From Desulfosarcina sp. OttesenSCG-928-A07 (GTDB lineage: Bacteria; Desulfobacterota; Desulfobacteria; Desulfobacterales; Desulfosarcinaceae), in assembly GCA_030267325.1 (NCBI GenBank), contig JAJDJS010000014.1:1-59140 (forward strand): a stretch of DNA of 59,140 bases, in the 5' to 3' direction. Below, one piece after another: positions 44,875 to 54,226 of the stretch; the stretch's first letter is position 1; the number at the start of each line of letters is the position of its first letter. The translations under genes and the position numbers were made by a program. Below the pieces are notes generated by a model that was not told the origin of the DNA, ran no database searches, and was given only the letters and a program-made list of their open reading frames with translations.

Positions 44875-45387
44875 ATGAGTGAGGCACACGCAGTACGCCC
44901 GGATTCAGATGAAGCAAGTCTGGCGGAGGCAGTGGATTTTGTGGAACTGGACACCCTGATCGACGACGAGTTCTCCAAGGACAAGGAAAACCTGATCATG
45001 ATGCTCCAGGCGATTCAGCGGCGTTACAACTACCTGCCCAAACCCGCCCTGACCTATCTGGCCGCCAAAATCGGCATTCCCTACAGCAAAATTTACGAAG
45101 TGGCCACCTTTTACAGTACGTTCAGCCTGGCACCCCGGGGCCGGAACATTATTTCCCTGTGTCTGGGAACCGCCTGTCATGTGCGCGGGGCTGAACGGAT
45201 CCGGGAGCGGCTGCACGACATCCTTCATATTGATGACGGCCAGACCACCGACGACAAGCGGTTTACCCTGGAATCGGTCCGGTGCATCGGGTGCTGCAGC
45301 CTGGGGCCGGTCATGAAAATCAACGAAGACATGCACGGTCGCATTGCCACAGATGAAGTGGACAAGGTACTGGGTCACTACGAATAA
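44875..45387 (+). CDS. nuoE: NuoE-like [2Fe-2S] subunit
   Basis: A 170-residue thioredoxin-like ferredoxin of the NuoE/HndA/HydC family. The four cluster cysteines are visible: CLGTACHVRG (two) and CIGCCSLGP (two used). The N-terminal helical part LIMMLQAIQRRYNYLP and YEVATFYSTF are typical. The start at 44875 follows AGGAG at 44862-44866; the open frame before it lies in the upstream gene. With NuoF it forms an NADH-oxidising module. Confidence 0.92.
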   Translation: MSEAHAVRPDSDEASLAEAVDFVELDTLIDDEFSKDKENLIMMLQAIQRRYNYLPKPALTYLAAKIGIPYSKIYEVATFYSTFSLAPRGRNIISLCLGTACHVRGAERIRERLHDILHIDDGQTTDDKRFTLESVRCIGCCSLGPVMKINEDMHGRIATDEVDKVLGHYE

Positions 45388-45407
45388 TCGGGAAACGAGG
45401 CAACATC

Positions 45408-47312
45408 ATGAAAATCCAGTCTTTGGAAGACTTGCGCGCCATCAGCCGGAAAACCGGAAAGGCCATTTACCATCCGGACGCGGTCAAGGTGAATATCGGC
45501 ATGGCCTCCTGCGGCCTTGCCGCCGGGGCCCAGGCCACCCATGACAGGGCAAAGGCCGAGTTCGGAAATGACACCGGCATCATGATCTGTCAGACCGGGT
45601 GTCTCGGCTTTTGTGAGCAGGAACCCCTGGTTGAAATCATGGCACCGGGAAAGCCCCGGGTCATCTATAAAAATATCACCGAGGACAAAATCGCAGATGC
45701 GGTCAACGACTACCGCAGCGGCGCGTTTGAAAAGAAAAAGTGGATCCTCGGGCAGATGAAAAACCCCGTGGGCATCACGGAAACCGATGTGTCCGATCCC
45801 CAGGCCGGTCTGACGCCCCTTGAGGACGTTCCGGTTCTGGAAGAAATTCCCTTTTACGGCAAACAGGTCAAGATCGCCCTTCGGAACTGTGGGTACATCA
45901 ATCCGGACGCCATTGAAGAATACATCGCACGAGGCGGGTATCAGGCCCTGATGAAGGCCCTCAAAGAGATGAAACCCGCGGCCATCATTGATGAAGTGAA
46001 AACCTCAGGCCTTCGCGGACGGGGCGGCGGCGGGTTTCCGGCCGGCACCAAATGGGCCACCTGCGCCAAACACCACGGGACGCGCAGCATCATCTGCAAT
46101 GCCGATGAGGGCGATCCTGGTGCCTATATGGACCGCAGCATTCTTGAAGGCGATCCCCACAGCGTGATTGAAGGCATGCTCATTGCCGGCGTGGCCATTG
46201 GCTCCAGCCGTGGTTTTATCTATGTGCGCAATGAATATCCCCTGGCGGTCAAGCGTCTGGTCACGGCCATCAAACAGGCGGAATCCCTTGGGCTTCTGGG
46301 GGACAACATTGCCGGAACAGATTTTTGCTTTCACATCAAAATCTCCACCGGGGCCGGCGCGTTTGTCTGCGGCGAATCCACGGCCCTGATGGCATCCCTT
46401 GAAGGCAAGGTCGGCCGCCCCCGGGCCAAATATGTGCACACGGTTGAAAAAGGCTTCCGGGACAATCCCACCAACCTCAACAATGTGGAAACCTACGCCA
46501 ATGTGCCGCCCATTGTTCTGAAGGGCGGGGCCTGGTATGCGGGCATGGGAACAGCGGACAGCAAGGGCACCAAGGTGTTCAGCCTCTGCGGCAAGATCAA
46601 CAACACCGGTCTTGTGGAAGTGCCCATGGGTGTTTCGCTCCGGGACATTGTCTTTGAACTGGGCGGCGGCGTGCCGAAAAAAAAGCGGTTCAAGGCAGTT
46701 CAGACCGGCGGTCCGTCCGGCGGCTGTATTCCCGAAGCATACCTGGATCTGCCGGTAGATTTCCAGCGTCTGGCGGAAGTGGGCTCCATCATGGGTTCCG
46801 GCGGTATGATCGTCATGGACCAGGACACCTGCATGGTGGATGTGGCCCGCTATTTTCTGGACTTTCTCAAAGAAGAATCCTGCGGCCAGTGCAATCCCTG
46901 CCGGGAGGGCATCAAACAGATGCTGGGGATTCTCACCGATATCTGTGCTGGAAAGGGAAAAGACGGGGATATTGAGCTGCTGGAAGAACTGGGCACCATG
47001 GTTCAGGGCTTTTCCCTGTGCGGTCTGGGCACTGCCGCGCCCAACCCGGTCATGACCACGATCCGGTATTTCCGGGACGAGTACGAAGCCCACATCAGGG
47101 ACCGGAAGTGTCCGGCGGGTGTGTGCAAGGCCCTGTTCCACTATGAGATTGATCCGGAGGCCTGTACGGGCTGCGGTGTATGCGCCAAAAAATGTCCCCA
47201 GGACGCCATTGCCGGCGAAAAGAAAAAGCCCCATCTGCTGGATCCGGACAAGTGCATCAAATGCGGCATCTGCTACGATGCCTGTAAATTTGACGCCATT
47301 GCGATCCGATAG
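45408..47312 (+). CDS. nuoF: NuoF-like NADH-binding flavoprotein with ferredoxin extensions
   Basis: A 634-residue protein. The N-terminus (about 1-115) is a thioredoxin-like [2Fe-2S] domain with ASCGLAAGA and CQTGCLGFCEQEP. The core binds FMN and NADH (GLRGRGGGGFPAGTKW at about 202-217, NADEGDPGAYMDR) and has a [4Fe-4S] motif CGQCNPC (C492, C495, C498). The C-terminus (about 586-630) adds two [4Fe-4S] clusters (CTGCGVCAKKCP and CIKCGICYDAC). This layout is like HndC or HydB of electron-bifurcating hydrogenases. It should exchange electrons with NAD(H). Confidence 0.94.
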   Translation: MKIQSLEDLRAISRKTGKAIYHPDAVKVNIGMASCGLAAGAQATHDRAKAEFGNDTGIMICQTGCLGFCEQEPLVEIMAPGKPRVIYKNITEDKIADAVNDYRSGAFEKKKWILGQMKNPVGITETDVSDPQAGLTPLEDVPVLEEIPFYGKQVKIALRNCGYINPDAIEEYIARGGYQALMKALKEMKPAAIIDEVKTSGLRGRGGGGFPAGTKWATCAKHHGTRSIICNADEGDPGAYMDRSILEGDPHSVIEGMLIAGVAIGSSRGFIYVRNEYPLAVKRLVTAIKQAESLGLLGDNIAGTDFCFHIKISTGAGAFVCGESTALMASLEGKVGRPRAKYVHTVEKGFRDNPTNLNNVETYANVPPIVLKGGAWYAGMGTADSKGTKVFSLCGKINNTGLVEVPMGVSLRDIVFELGGGVPKKKRFKAVQTGGPSGGCIPEAYLDLPVDFQRLAEVGSIMGSGGMIVMDQDTCMVDVARYFLDFLKEESCGQCNPCREGIKQMLGILTDICAGKGKDGDIELLEELGTMVQGFSLCGLGTAAPNPVMTTIRYFRDEYEAHIRDRKCPAGVCKALFHYEIDPEACTGCGVCAKKCPQDAIAGEKKKPHLLDPDKCIKCGICYDACKFDAIAIR

Positions 47313-47332
47313 ACTTCTGAAGGAAAAAAGCG

Positions 47333-50300
47333 ATGATCACATTCAAGCTGAACGGCAAGACAGTCCAGGGGGAAGAAGGCCAGTACGTTCTCCAGGTGGC
47401 TGAAAAATACGGCGTGGAAATTCCCACCCTGTGTCATCACAAGGCCCTTGAGCCCGCAGGCATGTGCCGCATCTGTACAGTGGAGATGTTTGACGGCCGC
47501 AAGTCAAAATTTGTCACCGCCTGCAACTATCCGATCTGGGAAGGCATGGAGATCAACACCGATACAGAAGCGGTTCATGCGGGCCGCAAGCTGATCGTTG
47601 AAATGCTCTTTGCCCGGTGCCCTGAAGTGCCCCTGCTCCAGAAGCTGGCCAAACAGTACGGCATTGAGACCCCGCGCTTTAAGCTGGAGCACGACACCTG
47701 CATTCTCTGCGGACTCTGCGCCCGGATGTGCGAGAAAATGGGCAACAGCGCCATCAGCCTGACGGGCCGCGGTGTTGACATGAAGGTGGACACGCCCTTT
47801 CACCTCCAGAGCGATGTGTGCATGGCCTGCGCTGCCTGCGTATCGGTCTGTCCCACCGGCCATATCTCCCTTGAAAAGCTCAATACCGAAATTTCAAAGC
47901 GAGGCGGAAAACCCATTGCCTCGGAATATGAACGCGGCCTCAAGGGCCGGAAGCCGGCTTATGTGCCCTATGCCCAGGCAGTTCCCAACAACCCGGTGAT
48001 TGACCGGGAAACCTGTATCCATTTCAAGACCGGCGGGTGCCAGGTCTGCACGAGCTTTTGCGGCGTGGACGCCATTGACCACACCATGCAGGATGAGGTG
48101 GTGGAACTTTCTGTGGGCGCCATTGTGCTGGCCCCGGGATTCAAACCATTCGATCCGTCCAAGTTCGACAATTACGGCTATGTAAACCATCCCAACGTGA
48201 TGAGCTCCATCGAATTTGAGCGGATTCTGGCTGCCTCTGGTCCCACCAGCGGTCATCTGGTCCGTTTGTCCGACCACAAGGAACCCAAAAAGATCGCCTG
48301 GTTCCAGTGTGTGGGCTCCCGCGACATGAACAAGTGCGACAACGCCTATTGTTCATCGGTCTGCTGCATGTACGCCATCAAGGAAGCGGTGATTGCCAAA
48401 GAGCATTCCCACAATCCCCTGGAATGCACCATTTTCTATATGGATATGCGGACCCATGGCAAAGATTTTGAAAAAGCGTACAATGATGCCAAAAACAAGC
48501 ACGGCATCCGGTTTGTGCGCAGCCGGGTGCATACCATTGATCCGGTGCCGGGTTCTGCGGACGATCTTTCCGTCCGGTATGCAACAGACAGCGGCGAGAT
48601 CATGACCGAAGAATTCGACATGGTCATTCTGTCCGTGGGCCTTGAAACCCCGCCGGAACTCATTGAACTGTCCAAAACCCTGGATATTGACCTCACGCCG
48701 GGAAATTTCTGCAAGACCTCCAGCTTTGCGCCGGTTTCCACCTCACGGCCGGGAATTTTCGTCTGCGGCGCGTTCCAGGGACCACGGGATATTCCCCAAT
48801 CAGTGGTGGATGCCAGTGCAGCCGCATCGGCTGCGGGTGAAATCCTCAGCCCGGCCAGAGGCACCCTGACCAAAACCAGGGAGGCCGCCCCCCAGGTGAA
48901 CGTGATTGGCGAGCGGCCCCGGATCGGGGTGTTTGTCTGCCATTGCGGCATCAACATCGGCGGCGTGGTCAACGTGCCGGCGGTGCGGGATTATGCGGCA
49001 AGTCTGCCCTATGTGGAATATGTGGCAGACAACCTGTATTCCTGTTCCCAGGATACCCAGGACACCATGACCCAGATCATCCGGGACAAGAAGCTCAACC
49101 GGGTGATTGTGGCGGCCTGTACCCCCAAAACCCACGAGCCCCTGTTTCAGGAAACCCTGCTCAACGCCGGTCTCAACAAATATCTCTTCGAATTTGTCAA
49201 CATCCGGAACCACGATTCCTGGGTCCACCGGAACAATCCAGAACTGGCCACGGAAAAAGCCAAGGATCTGGTGCGCATGGCCATCTCCAAGGTGGCCCTG
49301 ATGACGCCCCTTGCGGAAGCAGAGCTCACCATTGCCCAGTCCGCCATGGTGCTGGGCGGCGGTATTTCCGGCATGGCAGCGGCGTTAAGCCTGGCGGGCC
49401 AGGGGTATGAAACCCATCTGGTGGAGCGGGATGACCGCCTGGGTGGCCAGGCCCTTAACCTGTACCGGACCGCTGTCGGCGAGAATGTGCCGGAAAAACT
49501 GAAGGAAATGGTGGCCACGGTGGAGGCCAGCCCGCTGATCACCGTTCATCTGAACAGCGAACTGACCCAGGTGGATGGATTTGTGGGCAGCTTTACCTCG
49601 GTCCTGTCCGGCGAAGGCGAGCCCAAAACCCTTTCCCACGGTGTGACCGTGATCGCCACCGGGGCCTTTCCCTTGGTGCCCAATGAATACGGCTACGGGA
49701 TCAGCCCGAAAGTCCTCACCAGCCTTGAACTGGACCGCCGCTTCCTGGCCGGTGATCCGGAACTGTCCAAACTGAATTCAGCGGTGTTCATCCAGTGCGT
49801 GGGCTCCCGTGAACCCCAGCGGCCCTATTGCAGCCGGGTGTGCTGCACCCATTCCATTGACAATGCCCTTTGCCTTAAAGAGCGCAATCCGGACATGAAC
49901 ATCTATATTCTGTACCGGGATATCCGCACTTACGGCGAGCGGGAATACCTTTATAAAGAGGCACGGGAAAAGGGCATTATCTTTATCCGGTATGATGTGG
50001 ACCACAAGCCGGTGGTAAACGTGGACGGCGATGGCCTGACCGTTACGGTGACCGATCCCATTCTGGGCCGGCCGGTTGAAATTACGGCAGATCTTCTGAC
50101 CCTTGCCACCGCCATTGTGCCGCCCAAGGACGAGGCCCTTGCCCAGTTCTTTAAAATTCCGCTGAACGATGACGGGTTTTTTGTGGAAAAACACGCCAAG
50201 CTCGGACCTTCGGAATTTGCCACCGACGGTGTTTTCCTTTGCGGTCTGGCCCATTATCCCAAACCCATTGACGAGGCCGTTGCCCAGGGCAAGGCGGCTG

Positions 50301-50599
50301 CGTCCCGGGCCACCACGCTGCTGGCCCAGAAAACCATCAACACCAGCGGCCAGGTGGCGGAAACCGATCCGGCCCAGTGCAGCGCCTGCGGGGTCTGCGT
50401 GTCCATCTGTCCGTATTCCGCGCCTTCGTTCATTGACGCCAATGCCCGCATGTTTGCCGGCAAAGCCCAGATCAACCCGGTGTTGTGCAAAGGCTGCGGC
50501 CTGTGCGTGGCCTCCTGCCGGTCCGGGGCCATTCATCTGAAGGGCTTTGACAATGATCAGATCTTTGCCCAGATCTTTGAACTGAACGAAGCAGTGTAG
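47333..50599 (+). CDS. NuoG-type ferredoxin fused to HdrA C-part and a second HdrA
   Basis: A 1088-residue fusion. Residues 1-80 bind a [2Fe-2S] cluster (C34, C45, C48, C64), and about 120-180 carry two [4Fe-4S] motifs (CILCGLCARMC and CMACAACVSVCP), as in NuoG/HydA N-termini. From about 198 the sequence picks up an HdrA exactly where the 126-residue upstream protein stops, and runs to about 505. A second HdrA then begins (GVFVCHCGINIGG), with its own FAD loop VLGGGISGMAAAL at about 673 and ending in two ferredoxin clusters (CSACGVCVSICP, CKGCGLCVASC). Such a protein can move electrons between NuoEF, two flavins and the MvhD/Flox proteins. Confidence 0.9.
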   Translation: MITFKLNGKTVQGEEGQYVLQVAEKYGVEIPTLCHHKALEPAGMCRICTVEMFDGRKSKFVTACNYPIWEGMEINTDTEAVHAGRKLIVEMLFARCPEVPLLQKLAKQYGIETPRFKLEHDTCILCGLCARMCEKMGNSAISLTGRGVDMKVDTPFHLQSDVCMACAACVSVCPTGHISLEKLNTEISKRGGKPIASEYERGLKGRKPAYVPYAQAVPNNPVIDRETCIHFKTGGCQVCTSFCGVDAIDHTMQDEVVELSVGAIVLAPGFKPFDPSKFDNYGYVNHPNVMSSIEFERILAASGPTSGHLVRLSDHKEPKKIAWFQCVGSRDMNKCDNAYCSSVCCMYAIKEAVIAKEHSHNPLECTIFYMDMRTHGKDFEKAYNDAKNKHGIRFVRSRVHTIDPVPGSADDLSVRYATDSGEIMTEEFDMVILSVGLETPPELIELSKTLDIDLTPGNFCKTSSFAPVSTSRPGIFVCGAFQGPRDIPQSVVDASAAASAAGEILSPARGTLTKTREAAPQVNVIGERPRIGVFVCHCGINIGGVVNVPAVRDYAASLPYVEYVADNLYSCSQDTQDTMTQIIRDKKLNRVIVAACTPKTHEPLFQETLLNAGLNKYLFEFVNIRNHDSWVHRNNPELATEKAKDLVRMAISKVALMTPLAEAELTIAQSAMVLGGGISGMAAALSLAGQGYETHLVERDDRLGGQALNLYRTAVGENVPEKLKEMVATVEASPLITVHLNSELTQVDGFVGSFTSVLSGEGEPKTLSHGVTVIATGAFPLVPNEYGYGISPKVLTSLELDRRFLAGDPELSKLNSAVFIQCVGSREPQRPYCSRVCCTHSIDNALCLKERNPDMNIYILYRDIRTYGEREYLYKEAREKGIIFIRYDVDHKPVVNVDGDGLTVTVTDPILGRPVEITADLLTLATAIVPPKDEALAQFFKIPLNDDGFFVEKHAKLGPSEFATDGVFLCGLAHYPKPIDEAVAQGKAAASRATTLLAQKTINTSGQVAETDPAQCSACGVCVSICPYSAPSFIDANARMFAGKAQINPVLCKGCGLCVASCRSGAIHLKGFDNDQIFAQIFELNEAV

Positions 50600-50658
50600 A
50601 TACGCCAAAGACCGGTTGCCGGCCGAGCCGGGCAACTTTTTGTGACGGGAGAGTCAAC

Positions 50659-51090
50659 ATGTCTGATTGGGAACCGAAAATAGTCAGTTTTTTCTGTAAC
50701 TGGTGTACCTACGGGGCAGCGGATCTGGCGGGCGTGAGCCGGTTTGAGCATCCGGCCAACACCCGCGTCATCCGGGTTCCCTGTTCCGGCCGCATCAGCC
50801 CCAAATTCATCCTTTCCGCCTTCATGAACGGCGCGGACGGGGTGTGGGTGTCCGGCTGTCATCCCGGCGACTGCCATTATATTGAGGGAAATTATTATGC
50901 CCGCAGAAAGTTCGCCCTGTTCAAAAACCTGATCGAATACATGGGCATTGAACCCGGCCGGCTGCATTTTTCCTGGATCTCGTCGGCGGAATCCACCAAG
51001 TATGTCCAGGTGATCACCGATGTGATCAATGCGGTCAAGGCCCTGGGCCCCAATCAACAATTTGTCAAAAATAAAGCCAAGGTAGCGTGA
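50659..51090 (+). CDS. MvhD/FlpD-like iron-sulfur subunit
   Basis: A 143-residue protein of the MvhD family, which passes electrons between HdrA and a partner dehydrogenase. Cysteines are clear in FFCNWCTYGAADLAG, RVPCSGR and VSGCHPGDCHY, enough for a [2Fe-2S] cluster. Its size equals that of MvhD in methanogens and FloxD in sulfate reducers. It lies 59 bases after the HdrA fusion and its stop is one base before the next start. Confidence 0.93.
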   Translation: MSDWEPKIVSFFCNWCTYGAADLAGVSRFEHPANTRVIRVPCSGRISPKFILSAFMNGADGVWVSGCHPGDCHYIEGNYYARRKFALFKNLIEYMGIEPGRLHFSWISSAESTKYVQVITDVINAVKALGPNQQFVKNKAKVA

Positions 51091-51091
51091 T

Positions 51092-52039
51092 ATGTCTGGA
51101 TATACCGAAAAGATGAGGGACATTGCCAGGCGGCTGCTCGAAACCGGCGCGGTGGACATGGTGATCGGCTTTCGAAAAGGAAGCCTTCCCATGATGAACG
51201 AGCCGTGTTTTGTCACCCGGGCAGACGATGCCCACTGTCTGGTGTGGGACGGCCACTGCGGCATTAATCTGGCCAACTACCTGACGGACCGGAAGGAAAA
51301 AATCGCTGTTTTTGCCAAGGGCTGCGACGCCCGGAACATGGTCACCCACGTGATCGAAAACAAGATCAAGCGGGAGCAGCTCCACATTGTCGGTGTGCCG
51401 TGTACCGGCATGATCGACAAACGGAAAATCAGCGCCATGACGAAGGGCGAAGTACTGGCCGTGACGGAAACAGATGACGCCGTGACCGTCACCACCGCAG
51501 GCGGAGACCAGCGGTTTGACCGGGCTGATGTCATGCAGCAGAACTGCGCCCTGTGCGTTCACCGAAACCCGGTGATTTACGATGATCTGCTGGCAGATCC
51601 GGTTACCGAGCAAACCATACCAGACCGGTATGCGGATATCCGGAAGATTGAAGCCATGGATGCGGCTTCCAAATGGCAGTTTTTTGAAGATCTGCTGGCC
51701 CCGTGCATCCGGTGCTATGCCTGCCGGAACGCCTGCCCCTTGTGTTACTGTCCCACCTGTTTTGTGGATGAGGCAAAGCCCCAGTGGGTGGGAAAAGGCC
51801 AGGATGCCACGGATATCCGGACCTTTCATTTTCTCCGGGCCTTTCACTGCGCAGGCCGGTGCACGGACTGCGGCGCCTGTGAACGGGCCTGTCCCATGGG
51901 CATCAACATGCGGCTTCTCACCCGCAAACTGGAAAAGGACTGTCAGTCCGAATTCGGCTGGGAAGCCGGGATGGATCCGAATCAGCGTCCGGCGCTGGAT
52001 GTTTACAAAACCAACGATCCGGAAACGTTCATCAAATAA
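51092..52039 (+). CDS. FloxC-like iron-sulfur protein
   Basis: A 315-residue protein. The N-terminal two thirds resemble the coenzyme F420 hydrogenase beta/4Fe-4S family (FAKGCDARNMVTHVIENK, VGVPCTGMID). The C-terminal part has two cysteine-rich motifs: CIRCYACRNACPLCYCPTC, and after it CTDCGACERACPMG, giving two [4Fe-4S] clusters plus extra cysteines. In Flox-Hdr systems a comparable protein joins MvhD and FloxAB. I assign it by order and motifs. Confidence 0.82.
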   Translation: MSGYTEKMRDIARRLLETGAVDMVIGFRKGSLPMMNEPCFVTRADDAHCLVWDGHCGINLANYLTDRKEKIAVFAKGCDARNMVTHVIENKIKREQLHIVGVPCTGMIDKRKISAMTKGEVLAVTETDDAVTVTTAGGDQRFDRADVMQQNCALCVHRNPVIYDDLLADPVTEQTIPDRYADIRKIEAMDAASKWQFFEDLLAPCIRCYACRNACPLCYCPTCFVDEAKPQWVGKGQDATDIRTFHFLRAFHCAGRCTDCGACERACPMGINMRLLTRKLEKDCQSEFGWEAGMDPNQRPALDVYKTNDPETFIK

Positions 52040-52125
52040 AACCGGAGAGTGAATCGCTTGCGGAAAAAGTCTTCCGGCTTTTTTTCTGACCGCAACGTTT
52101 CTTCAAGGCTGCAAAGGTTAACGCT

Positions 52126-53187
52126 ATGACGCTCATTACACTTGATACCAAAAGCTGGGCTGCGGGACTGACGGCTGCTGCTGACGCCTACCGCTTGTTT
52201 GGGCCTGTGCGGGAGGACGCGTGTCACACGTTCAAGGCGCTGGAAAAGGGAAAAACGCCGGATCTGGACATGGTCAACACCCGCCTGTCACCCAAGGCCC
52301 TGATTTTTCCCCAGTCGGATATCATTCTTGAATATTCTCTGGACGAATCCCGTGAAGACCACCACATCATGCGGGAAGTCCAAAAAGATGTCACCCCCCG
52401 TGCGGTGGTGGGCATCCGGCCCTGCGATGCCAAGGCCACGGCGCTGGTCAAGCTCAATTTTGACGCGCCGGATGTCAAAGACCCCTACTGGCTGGCGGCG
52501 TATGAAGCCACCACCTTTGTGGGCGTGGCCTGTGATGCGCCGCTTTCCACCTGTTTTTGCACCACAGCCGGGTGCGGGCCCTATTCCGAGGAAGGCCTGG
52601 ATATTCTGGTGATGCAAAAGGGTGACGGGTTTCTGGCCAAAATCCTCACCGACAAGGGACGGGCCTTTGCCAAAGCTGCGGGATGGAACCCGGCCAGCGG
52701 GGATCTGGCTGCCTTTGAGGCTGGAAAAGCCGCTGCGGAGAAAAAGATGGTATCTGCCGTTCAGACCGACCATCTGGAAGCGGCCGACCTTCTGGCCCTG
52801 CATAATGCGCCGTTTTGGGAAAAAACCGCTTTTGCCTGTCTTAACTGCGGCACCTGCACCTTTTCCTGCCCCACCTGCTGGTGTTTTGACCTTCAGGACG
52901 AGGTGGCCGGAAAATCCGGGGTGCGCCTCAAAAACTGGGACAGCTGCATGTTTCCCATCTTTACCGTTCACACCACCGGCCACAACCCCAGGGAAACCAA
53001 AGTCCAGCGGGTGCGTCAGCGGTTCATGCACAAGCTCAAATATTTTGTGGACAAGTACAAAACCGGGATCATGTGTGTCGGCTGCGGCCGGTGCGTGCGC
53101 CAGTGTCCGGTCAATATCGACATCCGAAAGGTGTGCGAAGAGATGAACCGTTTCAACCCTGCGGACGCGTGCGCGGTGCGGGACTGA
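52126..53187 (+). CDS. FloxB-like 4Fe-4S dicluster protein
   Basis: A 353-residue protein of the sulfhydrogenase-beta/AsrA-like group. VVGIRPCDAKA and VGVACDAPLSTCFCTTAGCGP are family motifs. The C-terminal ferredoxin pair is CLNCGTCTFSCPTC and CVGCGRCVRQCPV. It is the electron link between the FAD protein encoded next and the other subunits. Its stop overlaps a possible ATG of that gene. An 86-base gap separates it from the previous gene but no terminator is seen there. Confidence 0.88.
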   Translation: MTLITLDTKSWAAGLTAAADAYRLFGPVREDACHTFKALEKGKTPDLDMVNTRLSPKALIFPQSDIILEYSLDESREDHHIMREVQKDVTPRAVVGIRPCDAKATALVKLNFDAPDVKDPYWLAAYEATTFVGVACDAPLSTCFCTTAGCGPYSEEGLDILVMQKGDGFLAKILTDKGRAFAKAAGWNPASGDLAAFEAGKAAAEKKMVSAVQTDHLEAADLLALHNAPFWEKTAFACLNCGTCTFSCPTCWCFDLQDEVAGKSGVRLKNWDSCMFPIFTVHTTGHNPRETKVQRVRQRFMHKLKYFVDKYKTGIMCVGCGRCVRQCPVNIDIRKVCEEMNRFNPADACAVRD

Positions 53188-53201
53188 TGGAGGGAAAAAA
53201 C

Positions 53202-54047
53202 GTGCAGAACCCATATTTGCCCTATCCGGTCCGGATTGATGACATCACCGTTGAAGCGGAAGACAAGAGCCTCAAAACCTTCAAGTTTGTTTTCCTGAAT
53301 GCGGGTGATGAAGAAAAGTTCGCCTACCGGGCCGGCCAGTTTGCCGAACTGTCCATTCCCGGAAAAGGCGAGATTCCCATCGGCATCGCCTCTTCTCCGG
53401 TTGAAAAGGGATTTGTCAAGTTTACCGTCAACCGCGCCGGGGTTGTCACCACCCATCTTCACAACATGAAGGTGGGCGATGTCATGGGCCTTCGGGGTCC
53501 CCTTGGCAATTCCTACCCGTGGGATCTTCTGGAAGGAAAAAACGTTCTGATTGTGGGCGGCGGCTTTGCCTTTACCACCCTGCGCTCATCCATTGTATAC
53601 ATGCTGGACCCCAAAAACCGCTCAAAGTTCGGCAACATTGATGTGGTGTACGGGGCCCGTTCGCCGGGCATGCTGCTTTACAAAGACGAGCTGGTGGCCT
53701 GGGAAAAACGGGATGATATCAACATGCACATCACCGTGGATGCCACAACAGATCCGGACTGGAAATACAACGTGGGCTTTGTTCCGCCGGTGACTGAACA
53801 AAAAGCACCCCAGGGCGGGGACGACACCTACGCCATTGTGTGCGGTCCGCCCATCATGATCAAGTTTACCCAGCCGGTGCTGGAAAAGCTGGGATACGAC
53901 CATGATCATATTATCATGAGCCTTGAAAACCGGATGAAGTGCGGCTTTGGCATGTGCGGCCGGTGCGGCATCGGCAAGGAACTGGTCTGCAAGGACGGTC
54001 CGGTGTTCACCCTGCGCCAGATCAACCAGACGCCCAGAGAGTACTAA
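53202..54047 (+). CDS. FloxA-like FAD/NAD(P)-binding oxidoreductase
   Basis: A 281-residue protein of the ferredoxin-NADP reductase group, close to sulfhydrogenase gamma, AsrB and FloxA. An FAD-binding barrel (YRAGQFAELSIPG) precedes an NAD(P) domain (NVLIVGGGFAFTTLRS, YAIVCGPPIMI). A [2Fe-2S] motif CGFGMCGRCGIGKELVC lies at the C-terminus. An ATG at 53187 overlaps the previous stop, but GGAGGG lies inside those codons and at the right distance before GTG 53202, so I chose GTG. This is the second NAD(P)H site in the operon. Confidence 0.9.
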   Translation: MQNPYLPYPVRIDDITVEAEDKSLKTFKFVFLNAGDEEKFAYRAGQFAELSIPGKGEIPIGIASSPVEKGFVKFTVNRAGVVTTHLHNMKVGDVMGLRGPLGNSYPWDLLEGKNVLIVGGGFAFTTLRSSIVYMLDPKNRSKFGNIDVVYGARSPGMLLYKDELVAWEKRDDINMHITVDATTDPDWKYNVGFVPPVTEQKAPQGGDDTYAIVCGPPIMIKFTQPVLEKLGYDHDHIIMSLENRMKCGFGMCGRCGIGKELVCKDGPVFTLRQINQTPREY

Positions 54048-54226
54048 CCTCCAGGAAACACATGACAATCAAGTTTTTCAGGATACCAAGGGAAAACAAT
54101 CAACCGGATTTCGTATTGACATTCAGCGTCGAATTCGGTAGTGAAGAGTGACTAAAAAAGATTGAATTTTAGACAATAACGATGCTGAGAATCCCCTAAC
54201 AAATCTGTAAAGAAGGAGTGTATCAG

